NCBI GenBank assembly: GCA_023390555.1
Contig: JAEWCQ010000014.1
Location: 180,635-244,634 of the forward strand
DNA length: 64,000 bases
From: Bacillota bacterium
GTDB taxonomy: Bacteria; Bacillota; Clostridia; Lachnospirales; Lachnospiraceae
Reading direction: 5' to 3'
Shown: one piece after another, positions 1 through 8,725 of the stretch
How positions within the stretch are numbered: the first letter of the stretch is position 1
Layout of the letters: the number at the start of each line of letters is the position of its first letter
Position numbers and translations under genes: made by a program
Notes under the pieces: generated by a model
Database searches by the model: none
Told to the model about the DNA's origin: nothing
What the model saw: only the letters and a program-made list of their open reading frames with translations

Positions 1-369
1 AAGGCAATCACGGAAGCTGAAAACTATCCGGGACCGTCACTGATCATTGCCTATGCACCATGTATCAATCACGGCATAAAGATTGGAATGGGGAAAGCAC
101 AACAGGAAGAAAAGCTGGCAGTGGAAAGTGGATACTGGAACAATTTCCGATACAATCCGGCTTTGCGGGAAGATGGAAAGAATCCGTTTGTCCTCGACAG
201 CAAGGAACCAAAAGGCAGCTATCGTGAATTCTTAAACGGTGAAGTTCGTTATCATGCATTGACCAGAGTCAGCCCGGACAGAGCAGAGGTACTGTTTGAA
301 AAGGCGGAAGAGCATGCGAAAGAGAAGTACCGGATGCTGCAGCAGAAGAGTGGAATGCCCGTAGAATAG
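1..369 (+). CDS. nifJ: Pyruvate:ferredoxin (flavodoxin) oxidoreductase, C-terminal end (5' cut by window)
   Basis: An open frame runs from base 1 to the stop at 367-369, so only about 122 C-terminal residues are present. The motif APCINHGIK near the start, followed by VESGYWNNFRYNP and a conserved FVLDSKEPKG stretch, is characteristic of the C-terminal thiamine-diphosphate domain of single-chain PFOR. The enzyme oxidatively decarboxylates pyruvate to acetyl-CoA and CO2 and reduces ferredoxin in the cytoplasm of anaerobes. An ATG at 88 opens a shorter frame, but homology clearly continues upstream of it, so it is internal. A strong hairpin follows at 392-431. Confidence 0.93.
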   Translation, partial: KAITEAENYPGPSLIIAYAPCINHGIKIGMGKAQQEEKLAVESGYWNNFRYNPALREDGKNPFVLDSKEPKGSYREFLNGEVRYHALTRVSPDRAEVLFEKAEEHAKEKYRMLQQKSGMPVE

Positions 370-380
370 AATATTGCTTA

Positions 381-431
381 CAAAAAAAACTCCAATGCGT
401 TAAAATAAAGAGGATTTATTTTACGCATTGG
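381..431. terminator. Large hairpin between converging genes, probable bidirectional terminator
   Basis: Two near-complementary arms (392-409 and 415-431, built on CCAATGCG and CGCATTGG with an AT-rich inner stem) enclose a five-base loop. The run of A's at 382-389 becomes a U-tract for transcripts coming from the minus-strand recombinase gene. It therefore looks like a Rho-independent terminator on the minus strand and a plain hairpin terminator for nifJ. Confidence 0.75.
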
Positions 432-464
432 GGATATGTAAGGTTCGAAAGTAATCGTTTGAGA

Positions 465-493
465 TTGTAGAGTGGAAAATATTCAGACATACA
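465..493 (+). repeat. Left copy of imperfect direct repeat flanking the recombinase gene
   Basis: The segment reads TTGTAGAGTGGAAAATA then TTCAGACATACA. The right copy at 1473-1508 reads TTGTAGAGGTGGAAATA, a short insertion, then TTCAGACATTACA. The two lie in the same orientation about 1 kb apart and bracket the integrase gene and both palindromes. Confidence 0.5.
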
Positions 494-620
494 TTCAAAT
501 GAAAGAGTCGAAATCGACGGATATATTTTAAGGAAATTCTATGCAAAAGTTACATAGTCGCGAATCAGATATAAAATAAGTGGATATATTCTATTTCCTC
601 TGGTCTGCGTTTCTTATGCA

Positions 621-646
621 ATGTAACAAATTTACTAATTTGTTAC
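621..646. repeat. Palindrome downstream of the recombinase, candidate recombinase core site
   Basis: GTAACAAATT and AATTTGTTAC form perfect 10-base arms around a TACT centre (623-646). The same outer words ATGTAACAAA and TGTTAC recur in the palindrome at 1382-1413 on the other side of the recombinase gene. Two inverted arms around a short centre is the usual architecture of a tyrosine recombinase core site. A role as a protein-binding operator is equally possible. Confidence 0.5.
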
Positions 647-723
647 GTGTAATTATAAACTAACAGAAAACATAAATCAACTAGATAATTGGGAAAAATT
701 GTATTTTTCGCTCGAATTTTCCG

Positions 724-1284
724 TCAAAACTGAACCAGAGAATACAGTTCATCCTTTTGATCCTGGCTTACACCGATATAACGCAGCGTAATACTCGGTG
801 AACTGTGATTAAATGTATCCATAATAAGTCCGACATTATAGTGTGAAAGCTTGTACGTCCAATACCCCCAGGTCTTGCGGAGACTGTGCGTTCCAAAATT
901 TTCCTGTCCGATGGTATCGGCCGCCTCTTTTAGCACACGATAAGCCTGAACTCTCCCGATATGCCCGCCTTTCTTGCTCCAGAACAGGTAACTTTCTGAG
1001 GAAAGATGGCCCTGGTTGGCATAGATTTCAATTGCGGTCCGCAATGCAAGATTCACTTTGATTTTCTTTTCTTTCCCGGTCTTCTGTTCATTCAAAATAA
1101 AATATTCCTTGAATTTCCCATCACTGTTGTATAGATCCTGTAATTGCACGGGGATGATATCGCTGATACGCAGGCCGGTGTTCAAACCGAATTTAAACAG
1201 CAGGGCGTATCTCTCATCTTTTCTCTTTAAATAATAATACATTTCATTAATTTTTTCCTTGTCCCGAATTGGTTCAACAGTCAT
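724..1284 (-). CDS. Tyrosine recombinase/integrase, catalytic domain only
   Basis: The 186-residue protein consists almost wholly of the phage-integrase catalytic domain. Visible landmarks are the first Arg in NTGLRISDI, the beta-hairpin Lys in EQKTGKEKKI, HSLRKT (the HxxR box), NHSSPS (the H/W position) and the nucleophile Tyr in LRYIGV near the C-terminus. It lacks the N-terminal SAM-like core-binding domain of XerC/XerD, making it roughly 100 residues shorter than usual. It stands alone on the minus strand between nifJ and the chemotaxis operon. A TATAAT-like -10 on the minus strand lies at 1337-1342. Related palindromes lie on both sides. It could act on these sites as an invertase or excisionase, or it may be a domesticated remnant. 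Confidence 0.88.
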   Translation of the reverse strand: MTVEPIRDKEKINEMYYYLKRKDERYALLFKFGLNTGLRISDIIPVQLQDLYNSDGKFKEYFILNEQKTGKEKKIKVNLALRTAIEIYANQGHLSSESYLFWSKKGGHIGRVQAYRVLKEAADTIGQENFGTHSLRKTWGYWTYKLSHYNVGLIMDTFNHSSPSITLRYIGVSQDQKDELYSLVQF

Positions 1285-1381
1285 TTCATCCCAACTTTCT
1301 ACTTACCAAATTAAATATCTTAGATACTTTCCCCATATTATACAGCCGAATCCTATAAATTGCATTATTTACCATATTATT

Positions 1382-1413
1382 CCATGTAACAAAATAGTAA
1401 TTCTGTTACATGG
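1382..1413. repeat. Palindrome upstream of the recombinase gene, second copy of the element at 621-646
   Basis: CCATGTAACA and TGTTACATGG are perfect 10-base arms around a 12-base centre. The left half shares ATGTAACAAA and the right half TGTTAC with the palindrome at 621-646. It sits 40-70 bases upstream of the likely minus-strand -10 of the recombinase gene and 127 bases upstream of cheY, so it could be an operator, a crossover site or both. Confidence 0.5.
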
Positions 1414-1472
1414 ATTTTTGGCATTTTTTACGTGTCATCGTGGAAAATCTCCAGAATTCATTGAGAGATAGT

Positions 1473-1508
1473 GTTGTAGAGGTGGAAATACAGGAATTCA
1501 GACATTAC
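1473..1508 (+). repeat. Right copy of imperfect direct repeat flanking the recombinase gene
   Basis: This matches the segment at 465-493 apart from a few inserted bases: TTGTAGAGGTGGAAATA then TTCAGACATTACA. It lies just upstream of the cheY ribosome binding site. Confidence 0.5.
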
Positions 1509-1539
1509 AAAAGAAAAAATCCAGCAATGGGAGGTACAA

Positions 1540-1896
1540 ATGAAACGGGTATTGATTGCCGATGATGCAGTATTTATGAGAATTACATTAAAGAATATGC
1601 TGATCAACAATGGATTCGATGTAGTAGGAGAAGCAGAAGACGGAGAAGCTGCAATTCGTAAGTATAAGGAGGTCAAACCTGACATTGTCACGATGGATAT
1701 TACAATGCCGAAATTGAGTGGGATTGAGGCTTTGAAATCCATCATGGAATATGATTCCCAGGCAAAGGTCGTAATGATATCGGCAATGGGACAGGAGGAG
1801 ATGGTCCGCAAATCCATTATTTGCGGAGCAAAATCCTTTGTGGTAAAGCCATTTAAGGAAGAACATGTGATAAAAGCGCTGAGCAAATTTGTCTGA
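1540..1896 (+). CDS. cheY: Chemotaxis response regulator CheY
   Basis: This 118-residue single-domain receiver has the acidic pair D8/D9 (IADDA), phospho-acceptor D53 in TMDITMP, the conserved Ser in MISAMGQ and the Lys in VVKPF. There is no output domain. Phosphorylated by CheA, it would bind the flagellar switch. GGGAGG lies 7 bases before the ATG. It is the first gene of an operon running to cheD. Adjacent to cheA and in this order it is best called CheY rather than a CheV or Spo0F type. Confidence 0.93.
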   Translation: MKRVLIADDAVFMRITLKNMLINNGFDVVGEAEDGEAAIRKYKEVKPDIVTMDITMPKLSGIEALKSIMEYDSQAKVVMISAMGQEEMVRKSIICGAKSFVVKPFKEEHVIKALSKFV

Positions 1897-1930
1897 GTGC
1901 AGAAAATACGAACAGAAAGCAGGTGAAAAT

Positions 1931-3919
1931 ATGTCGGGTGATAATATCAGTGAATCCATGCTGGATGTATTTCTATTTGAAACCACACAGCTTATGGAGC
2001 AGCTGGAAGATGAAATTTTATCAAATGAAAAGGAAAGCTGCTATTCCGATAGCGCGATCAATGAAATATTTCGTATTATGCATACAATTAAAGGATCTTC
2101 GGCCATGATGATGTTTGAGAATATCTCAAAGTTAGCACATGCCATGGAAGACCTTTTTTATTTTCTTCGTGAGGAAAAACCGCGGAGAGTGGATTATTCG
2201 ATATTGACGGATCTGATCCTTGAATGCATTGATTTCCTCAAAGTAGAACTGGAAAAACTAAAAAACGGAGATCATCCGGATGGGGATTATTCGTTACTGA
2301 CAGAAAAAATACACGGATTTTTGTCGGAATTAAAACAGTGCGGAGTGGAGGAGAACAGCACGGACCAGATGAATTGGTACAAAGTGCTTCTCTTTTTTGA
2401 GGATGACTGTGAAATGGAACATATACGGGCATTCTCTGTCCTGTACCAGATCAAAGACATTGTGGAGGAACTTTACTGTACGCCGGATGAAACTATCCTC
2501 GAACAAAAAGAGAGTGCACAGACAATACGGGAGGCAGGTTTTTCCCTGTATCTGAAGGCGCAGCAGTCCTATGAGGAGCTTCATGAGATATTGGAAAAGA
2601 CTCCGTTTTTGAAAACAATACAATTAGACCGGCTGGAAAATGACCGGGAAGTCAGAACTCTGTTTGGAATACCGGAAAGTGCTGCGGCGGACGTACAGAC
2701 CAGGGAAACAAACACAACTGAGCATGGGAAAGAGACACAGTCGTCCGTGTCCCAGCAGAGTCTGATCAGTGTGAGCGTCACAAAATTAGATAAGTTGATG
2801 GATCTGGTCGGAGAAATGGTAATTGCGGAAGCCATGGTCATACAAAGCTCCGATTTGAAGGGGCTGGTACTGGACAATTTTCATAAATCTGCAAGGCAGC
2901 TTAACAAAATCACAGATGAGATACAGGATGTCGTAATGTCTATCCGTATGGTTCCGCTCTCCGCGACGTTTCACAAAATGCACCGTATCGTCCGGGATAT
3001 GTGTAAAAAACTAGGCAAGGATGTAAAGCTTGAAATTATAGGAGAAGAAACGGAAGTAGATAAAAACATCATTGAACACATCTCGGATCCGCTGATGCAC
3101 CTTGTCCGGAATGCCCTGGATCATGGAATCGAGCGTCCGGAAGCGCGTCTGGAAAACGGGAAACCGCAGACCGGTACGATCACGCTGGAAGCAAAGAATG
3201 CGGGGGGAGATGTCTTGATCATCATTCGGGATGACGGACAGGGAATTGACAAAGAAAAAGTCCTGAAAAAAGCGATGGAAAATGGTCTCCTGCAGAAACC
3301 AGGCGAAGAAATGCTGGATAGAGAGATTTACAATCTGATTTTCCTGCCGGGATTTTCAACGAAAGAAAACGTCTCGGAATACTCCGGACGCGGAGTGGGG
3401 ATGGACGTGGTCACAAAGAATATCGAGCTGGTAGGCGGCTCCATATTTATGGAGAGCAGCCAGGGAACAGGAACGGTCATTACACTGAAGATACCGCTGA
3501 CACTTGCCATCATCGATGGAATGAATATCAAGGTCGGAGACTCCCACTATACGATTCCGACCATCTCCATTAAAGAATTCTTTCGTCCGAATGAAAGAGA
3601 CATGATAACAGATACCGACGAAAATGAGATGATCATGGTCCGAGGGCAGTGTTATCCCGTTGTCCGGCTTCACCGGATCTATCAAATCCGGAATGCAAAA
3701 ACAGAATTTAAAGACGGGATTATCATAATGGTGGAACAGGATGAAAAGACCGTCTGCATCTTTGCGGATGAGCTGCTCGGACAGCAACAGGTGGTGGTAA
3801 AAGCACTGCCGGAATACATCAGCTGGATCAGGAAGATAAAGGGACTTACAGGCTGTACGCTTTTAGGAGATGGAAACATCAGTCTGATTTTAGATATAGC
3901 GGGATTGATTAGTCCTTAA
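1931..3919 (+). CDS. cheA: Chemotaxis histidine kinase CheA
   Basis: The kinase autophosphorylates under receptor control and passes phosphate to CheY and CheB. An N-terminal HPt domain carries H51 in MHTIKGSSAMM. A P2-like region (about 140-250, starting NWYKVLLFFEDD) would dock CheY/CheB. A dimerisation helix pair (LMDLVGEMVIAEAMV) follows, then the ATPase with the N box LVRNALDHGIERP, G1 DDGQGID and G2 GRGVGMDVV. A C-terminal CheW-like domain attaches it to receptor arrays. The start at 1931 is chosen because AGGTGAAA precedes it; an in-frame ATG at 1889 would overlap cheY. At 662 residues it has normal family length. Confidence 0.95.
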   Translation: MSGDNISESMLDVFLFETTQLMEQLEDEILSNEKESCYSDSAINEIFRIMHTIKGSSAMMMFENISKLAHAMEDLFYFLREEKPRRVDYSILTDLILECIDFLKVELEKLKNGDHPDGDYSLLTEKIHGFLSELKQCGVEENSTDQMNWYKVLLFFEDDCEMEHIRAFSVLYQIKDIVEELYCTPDETILEQKESAQTIREAGFSLYLKAQQSYEELHEILEKTPFLKTIQLDRLENDREVRTLFGIPESAAADVQTRETNTTEHGKETQSSVSQQSLISVSVTKLDKLMDLVGEMVIAEAMVIQSSDLKGLVLDNFHKSARQLNKITDEIQDVVMSIRMVPLSATFHKMHRIVRDMCKKLGKDVKLEIIGEETEVDKNIIEHISDPLMHLVRNALDHGIERPEARLENGKPQTGTITLEAKNAGGDVLIIIRDDGQGIDKEKVLKKAMENGLLQKPGEEMLDREIYNLIFLPGFSTKENVSEYSGRGVGMDVVTKNIELVGGSIFMESSQGTGTVITLKIPLTLAIIDGMNIKVGDSHYTIPTISIKEFFRPNERDMITDTDENEMIMVRGQCYPVVRLHRIYQIRNAKTEFKDGIIIMVEQDEKTVCIFADELLGQQQVVVKALPEYISWIRKIKGLTGCTLLGDGNISLILDIAGLISP

Positions 3920-3943
3920 AATGACAGAAAGGGGATAAACCAA

Positions 3944-4438
3944 ATGGCAGAAGTTACAGAAGAGGTTGTAGAACTGGAAGAAGATACCCAGAAAGGAAGA
4001 TTTTTGACCTTTGCACTGGGGAGTGAGATCTATGGTATTGAAATCAAGCACGTCACGGAAATTATTGGGATACAGGCGATTACGGAGCTGCCGGAATTGC
4101 CGGAATACATCCGCGGAATTATTAATCTGAGAGGAAAAATTATTCCTGTCATGGACGTGAGACTTCGATTTAAGAAGGCATTTCGGGAATACAATGACAG
4201 AACCTGTATCATCGTAATTGATATTCGTGATATCTCAATCGGACTGATCGTAGACAGTGTTTCGGAAGTCTTATCGATTCATGAGCAGGATATCATAGAG
4301 CCTCCGAAGCTCAATCATGGGCAGCAGAATAAATATATTAAAAATATAGGAAAGGCAGGAAACGATGTGAAACTGCTGCTGGATTGTGAAAGGCTGCTCA
4401 CCGAAAATGAAGTGGAAGAGCTGAACGAGGCAATGTAA
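3944..4438 (+). CDS. cheW: Chemotaxis coupling protein CheW
   Basis: The 164-residue cytoplasmic adaptor links CheA to chemoreceptors. The acidic N-terminal 20 residues are followed by a single CheW domain with FALGSEIYGIEIKHVTEII, the IRGIINLRGKIIPVMDVR core and the IGLIVDSVSEV strand. AAAGGGG precedes the ATG. It lies 24 bases after cheA and 61 bases before an MCP gene, as expected for a core signalling unit. Confidence 0.95.
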   Translation: MAEVTEEVVELEEDTQKGRFLTFALGSEIYGIEIKHVTEIIGIQAITELPELPEYIRGIINLRGKIIPVMDVRLRFKKAFREYNDRTCIIVIDIRDISIGLIVDSVSEVLSIHEQDIIEPPKLNHGQQNKYIKNIGKAGNDVKLLLDCERLLTENEVEELNEAM

Positions 4439-4499
4439 CACCGAAATCTTGGGCCATCACAACTGAAGATACGAAAGATAAAAGGAAGGGAGTACCACC

Positions 4500-6335
4500 A
4501 TGAAAAAATTCAAGGATATGAAAATAGCGACGAAACTGATTATCAGTTTCATACTTGTGGCGTGTATCGCGGGCATTGTAGGAGTTGCAGGAGTCTATTT
4601 TACCACGACAATAAACAAAGCGGATACGCAGTTGTATGAAGATAACACGGTCGGAATCGGGAATATTGCAAATGCGGAAATCTACTACCAGAGGGTTCGG
4701 TATAATGTTACAAAACTGATGCTGGATACAAGCACGATGGATGAGGGACTGGAAAAGGTTTCCTCTTTTACAACAAAAGTGGATGACTATCTGAAAGAAT
4801 ATCATGCGAATCTGTCCGGAGAAGAGGAACAGGATCTGTATAATACACTGGAAAGTAACTGGGAAACGTACAAAGAATGTCTTACTACGATTGAGGATGA
4901 ATTGAAAAATGACAAGATGGATCAGGCAAAAGAACTGATTTTCGGAGATGCACAGGATGCGGCGGACAATTTACAGACGTCGTTTGACGATATTTTTGCA
5001 TTTAATCTCAGTGAGGCTTCCGATAAATCAGACAGCAATGATACACTTGCAAATCAGGCTCTGCTGATTATGATTGTGATTATTGTGATCGGAATTGTGC
5101 TCGCGATTACACTTGGAATTGTCGTTTCCAAAATTATCAGTGTTCCGGTAAATAAGATGATGCAGGCAGCCAACCGGCTTGCTGTGGGAGATGTGGAAGC
5201 CAGCATTGATATCAGCACAAAAGATGAAATCGGAAGTCTGGCAGAGTCCTTGAAGTCTATGATTGCAAATATACGCCAGCAGGCGAAGGCAGCAGAGCGG
5301 ATCGCTGAGGGAGATATGACGGTAGATGTTGCTGTCCGCTCCGAAAGTGACCTGCTCGGCAGAATGCTCAGTGAACTGGTGGACAAGAACAATGAGGTAT
5401 TGCAGAATATTTCGGCTGCATCGGAGCAGGTAGCGGCAGGTTCCAAGCAGGTATCCGATTCCAGTATTGCGCTTTCACAGGGTGCTACCGAGCAGGCCAG
5501 CTCGATTGAAGAGCTGACGGCCTCTTTAGAAGAAATTTCTTCACAGACCAAGCTGAATGCGCAGAATGCGAGCCAGGCAAATGATCTGGCAGAAGTTGCA
5601 AAAGATACGGCGATCAAGGGAAATTCCCGCATGAAAGAAATGCAGACGGCAATGGATGAGATCAATATCTCTTCTGCGAACATCTCCAAGATCATAAAGG
5701 TAATTGATGAAATTGCATTCCAGACCAATATTCTTGCATTAAACGCTGCCGTTGAGGCTGCAAGGGCCGGACAGCACGGAAAGGGGTTTGCAGTTGTTGC
5801 AGAAGAGGTGCGTAATCTTGCGGCAAGATCTGCAAATGCGGCAAAAGAGACGACGGATATGATCGAAGGCTCCATAACGAAAGTTGAAGCCGGAACAAAG
5901 ATCGCAAATGATACCGCAGAAGCGTTGAATCGAATTGTGGAAGATGTGGCAAAGGCAGCAGCGTTAGTTGCGGATATCGCGACAGCATCCAATGAGCAGG
6001 CAACCGGTATTGCGCAGATCAATCAGGGCATCATGCAGGTTTCGCAGGTGGTTCAGACGAATTCTGCAACCTCGGAAGAGAGCGCGGCTGCAAGTGAAGA
6101 ATTGTCCGGTCAGGCAGAGCTGCTGAGAGAATCAGTAAGTAAATATAAGCTGCGCAACTCCGGCCGCACCACAAGTAAATTTGACGAACTGAATCCGGAG
6201 GTTTTAAAGATGCTGGATGGGATGTCCCATAAAGAAAAATCCGGAAATGATGCTTCTCATGGGAGCAAGCCGGTTGAATCTGCCGCAAAAACAAAGATTG
6301 TATTAAGCGATGCCGAATTTGGAAAGTATTCTTAG
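4500..6335 (+). CDS. Methyl-accepting chemotaxis protein with 4-helix-bundle sensor
   Basis: This 611-residue chemoreceptor has classical topology: a first membrane helix at about 12-32 (LIISFILVACIAGIVGVAG), an extracellular helical ligand domain of the 4HB type to about 185, a second membrane helix (ALLIMIVIIVIGIVLAI), a HAMP linker with a second HAMP-like repeat (AERIAEGDMTVDV), and the signalling hairpin with the conserved tip EIAFQTNILALNAAVEAARA. The ligand cannot be told from sequence. Sitting inside the che operon it is probably a principal receptor. GGAAGGGAG is upstream of the ATG. Confidence 0.94.
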   Translation: MKKFKDMKIATKLIISFILVACIAGIVGVAGVYFTTTINKADTQLYEDNTVGIGNIANAEIYYQRVRYNVTKLMLDTSTMDEGLEKVSSFTTKVDDYLKEYHANLSGEEEQDLYNTLESNWETYKECLTTIEDELKNDKMDQAKELIFGDAQDAADNLQTSFDDIFAFNLSEASDKSDSNDTLANQALLIMIVIIVIGIVLAITLGIVVSKIISVPVNKMMQAANRLAVGDVEASIDISTKDEIGSLAESLKSMIANIRQQAKAAERIAEGDMTVDVAVRSESDLLGRMLSELVDKNNEVLQNISAASEQVAAGSKQVSDSSIALSQGATEQASSIEELTASLEEISSQTKLNAQNASQANDLAEVAKDTAIKGNSRMKEMQTAMDEINISSANISKIIKVIDEIAFQTNILALNAAVEAARAGQHGKGFAVVAEEVRNLAARSANAAKETTDMIEGSITKVEAGTKIANDTAEALNRIVEDVAKAAALVADIATASNEQATGIAQINQGIMQVSQVVQTNSATSEESAAASEELSGQAELLRESVSKYKLRNSGRTTSKFDELNPEVLKMLDGMSHKEKSGNDASHGSKPVESAAKTKIVLSDAEFGKYS

Positions 6336-6362
6336 TGATCGGTTGGGTGCCAGGTAGAACAT

Positions 6363-7178
6363 ATGCAGAAAATTACAGAAGCGGAATTTCAGAAACTTGC
6401 GGCATATATCAGAAGAAATTACGGCATCTATCTGAAAGAGGAAAAGATGTCTCTGATTACGGGGAGACTTGGAAATGTACTGCTAAATAAACAAATGGAC
6501 AGTTTTTCGGAGTATTTTGATTATGTGATATCCGATCCGAGCGGAAATGCCGCAGTGGAACTGGTCAATCGGATCACAACGAACCATACTTATTTTATGC
6601 GGGAAGTGGAGCATTTTGAATACTTTCGCAATACCGCACTCCCTTTTCTGACGAAAAATGTTCCTGACAGGGATCTGCGGATCTGGAGTGCCGGCTGCTC
6701 CAGCGGAGAAGAGCCTTATACACTCGCAATGATTCTGGATGAGTTTTTTGGAAGAGAAAAACTCTGGTGGGATACCCATGTTTTGGCCACGGATATCTCC
6801 GGGGATGTTTTGGAAGAAGCCAAACGGGGCAGATACAACCGGGAAGGAGTCGATCTTCTTCCTGAGCAGTGGAGAAAAAAATATTTTAGCGGGTACGACA
6901 AGGACTATTCCGAAATCAGTCAGAAGATAAAAGACGAGGTGATTTTCCGGAAGTTCAATCTGATGGAGCCGGTCTTCCCGTTTAAGCGGAAATTTCATGT
7001 AATATTCTGCAGAAATGTCATGATCTATTTTGATAATGATACAAGGGATGCACTGATCAATAAATTTTACGATATGACAGAAGAGGGAGGATTCCTTTTT
7101 ATCGGACATTCGGAATCTCTCAATCGTGAAAAAACAAGATATAAATATGTCATGCCGGCTCTTTACAGAAAGGAATAA
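6363..7178 (+). CDS. cheR: Chemoreceptor glutamate methyltransferase CheR
   Basis: The 271-residue protein uses S-adenosylmethionine to methylate receptor glutamates for adaptation. An N-terminal helical domain (about 1-75) precedes the Rossmann methyltransferase. SAM-site landmarks are IWSAGCSSGEEPYTLAM, LATDISGDVLEEAKRG and FHVIFCRNVMIYFD. It overlaps neither neighbour and lies 4 bases before cheB, its enzymatic opposite. Confidence 0.95.
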   Translation: MQKITEAEFQKLAAYIRRNYGIYLKEEKMSLITGRLGNVLLNKQMDSFSEYFDYVISDPSGNAAVELVNRITTNHTYFMREVEHFEYFRNTALPFLTKNVPDRDLRIWSAGCSSGEEPYTLAMILDEFFGREKLWWDTHVLATDISGDVLEEAKRGRYNREGVDLLPEQWRKKYFSGYDKDYSEISQKIKDEVIFRKFNLMEPVFPFKRKFHVIFCRNVMIYFDNDTRDALINKFYDMTEEGGFLFIGHSESLNREKTRYKYVMPALYRKE

Positions 7179-7182
7179 TCAG

Positions 7183-8208
7183 ATGAAAAAGATCAGGGTT
7201 CTTGTTGTGGATGACAGCATGGTCTTTCAGCAGGTACTTGCCAGGGGGCTGTCTTCCGATGTGAACATTGAAGTCGTAGCCACTGCAAACGATCCGTTTG
7301 ACGCAAGGGATAAAATCCTTGCGTTTGAGCCGGATGTCATGACCTGTGATGTAGAAATGCCGAAAATGAGCGGAATTGAATTTATACGAAAGCTCATGCC
7401 GCAGTATCCGCTCCCGGTGGTTGTAGTGAGTTCTGTCAATCAAGCGGTTTTTGATGCGATGAATGCAGGGGCCGTGGAATTTGTCGTCAAGCCGGATGTA
7501 CAGACGATAAAGAGCGTAGAAGCATTTATACAGGAATTGATTCTCAAAGTCAAAATCGCGTCCGCGGCAAAGGTATCACAATGGAAAACGATCCAGAATG
7601 CAAGGATGCCGGCCATAGACAGGAGCCGTATCGATGAAAGGTGCAAAAAAGTCATTGCAATCGGTGCTTCGACCGGAGGTACAGAGGCCCTTTATCATAT
7701 TTTAAAGAAATTGCCGGGCAACATTCCCGGTATTCTTATTGTACAGCATATACCGCCTGTATTTTCCCGCATGTTTGCGGAGCGCCTAAACAACAGTACG
7801 GAGTTACAGGTAAAAGAGGCATGCACCGGTGATTATCTGGAATGCGGGAAAGTCCTGATTGCACCGGGAGATGCACATCTTCGGATCAAGAAAATCGGAG
7901 ACCGATATCAGACAGAATGCTTTGCGGGAGACCGGATCAATGGGCACTGCCCCTCTGTGGATGTACTGTTTGAGTCTGTTGCCAGAGAGGCCGGAGAACA
8001 TGCCGTTGGTGTGATTCTTACAGGTATGGGTTACGACGGCGCGAAGGGGCTGCTTTCTATGCGCAGAAAAGGAGCCAGAACGATCGGACAGGATGAAAAA
8101 TCAAGCATTGTATATGGAATGCCCAAAGTTGCATATGATATCGGCGGAGTCGAAAAGCAGATGCCGCTGGAGGAGATACCGCAGACAATGATTTCTTTTT
8201 TAAGGTAA
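7183..8208 (+). CDS. cheB: Chemotaxis methylesterase/glutamine deamidase CheB
   Basis: An N-terminal receiver domain (D10, D11 and phospho-acceptor D56 in MTCDVEMP) is joined to a C-terminal methylesterase with the catalytic triad motifs IGASTGGTEAL (Ser), VQHIPPVFSRMFAERL (His) and LTGMGYDGAKGL (Asp). It removes methyl groups from receptors when phosphorylated by CheA. The start at 7183, four bases after the cheR stop and preceded by AAAGGAA, is preferred over an in-frame ATG at 7126 inside cheR, because the receiver fold starts at MKKIRVLVVDD. Length is 341 residues. Confidence 0.95.
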   Translation: MKKIRVLVVDDSMVFQQVLARGLSSDVNIEVVATANDPFDARDKILAFEPDVMTCDVEMPKMSGIEFIRKLMPQYPLPVVVVSSVNQAVFDAMNAGAVEFVVKPDVQTIKSVEAFIQELILKVKIASAAKVSQWKTIQNARMPAIDRSRIDERCKKVIAIGASTGGTEALYHILKKLPGNIPGILIVQHIPPVFSRMFAERLNNSTELQVKEACTGDYLECGKVLIAPGDAHLRIKKIGDRYQTECFAGDRINGHCPSVDVLFESVAREAGEHAVGVILTGMGYDGAKGLLSMRRKGARTIGQDEKSSIVYGMPKVAYDIGGVEKQMPLEEIPQTMISFLR

Positions 8209-8213
8209 GAAGC

Positions 8214-8687
8214 ATGGAAAGAGTAATCGGAATCGGCGGGATTGCCGTATCAAATGAACAGGAAGATACGATTAAGACCTTTTCACTCGCCTCGTGTGTG
8301 GCAGTTACGGCATATTGCCGCCTGAATCATACCGCTGGCATGATTCACATCGCGCTTCCGGATCGTAAGCTGTCCGGAAACGAAGTACCAGGTCAGCCCT
8401 GCTATTATGCAACGGTCGGAGTTCCGCTTTTGCTTCATAAAATGTGCGTGGAGTTCGGATGTCCGAAAGATTTACTTGAAATAGAGCTTTTTGGCGGTGC
8501 CAGTTCCGTTCATCCGGAAGATCTGTTCCGTATCGGAACAAAAAATATGGGAGCAGTGGAAAAGATACTGAAAGAATCGAATCTGAAATACACAGCTTCC
8601 CAAACAGGAGGCATATACAGCAGGACTCTGGAGATGAAAGTCCTGACAGGGAGGAAAACTGTTTTTTTGCAACCTCTGATAATTTAA
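8214..8687 (+). CDS. cheD: Chemoreceptor glutamine deamidase CheD
   Basis: The 157-residue protein belongs to the CheD family. The catalytic Cys lies in SLASCVAVTAY and the His in GMIHIALPD; IELFGGASSV is the conserved third motif. It deamidates receptor glutamines and in Bacillus also interacts with CheC. No cheC is present in this operon, so adaptation here may use CheD alone or a CheC encoded elsewhere. It starts 6 bases after cheB. Confidence 0.93.
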   Translation: MERVIGIGGIAVSNEQEDTIKTFSLASCVAVTAYCRLNHTAGMIHIALPDRKLSGNEVPGQPCYYATVGVPLLLHKMCVEFGCPKDLLEIELFGGASSVHPEDLFRIGTKNMGAVEKILKESNLKYTASQTGGIYSRTLEMKVLTGRKTVFLQPLII

Positions 8688-8725
8688 AGGAGACAAAAGG
8701 AATGGACAGGAGAATGAGGTAAGAA

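Larger units (their letters stand above)
432..723. other. Non-coding stretch with repeat elements flanking the recombinase gene
   Basis: No convincing gene is seen. It holds one copy of an imperfect direct repeat (465-493, related to 1473-1508) and a palindrome at 621-646. The remaining sequence is AT-rich, with two copies of GGATATATT near 517 and 584. Confidence 0.5.

Noticed and set aside
5054..6022. 322-codon open frame on the minus strand inside the chemoreceptor
   Set aside because: It is a shadow of the plus-strand MCP codon pattern (repeated Ala/Ser-rich translation), has no ribosome site and lies wholly within a clear gene.
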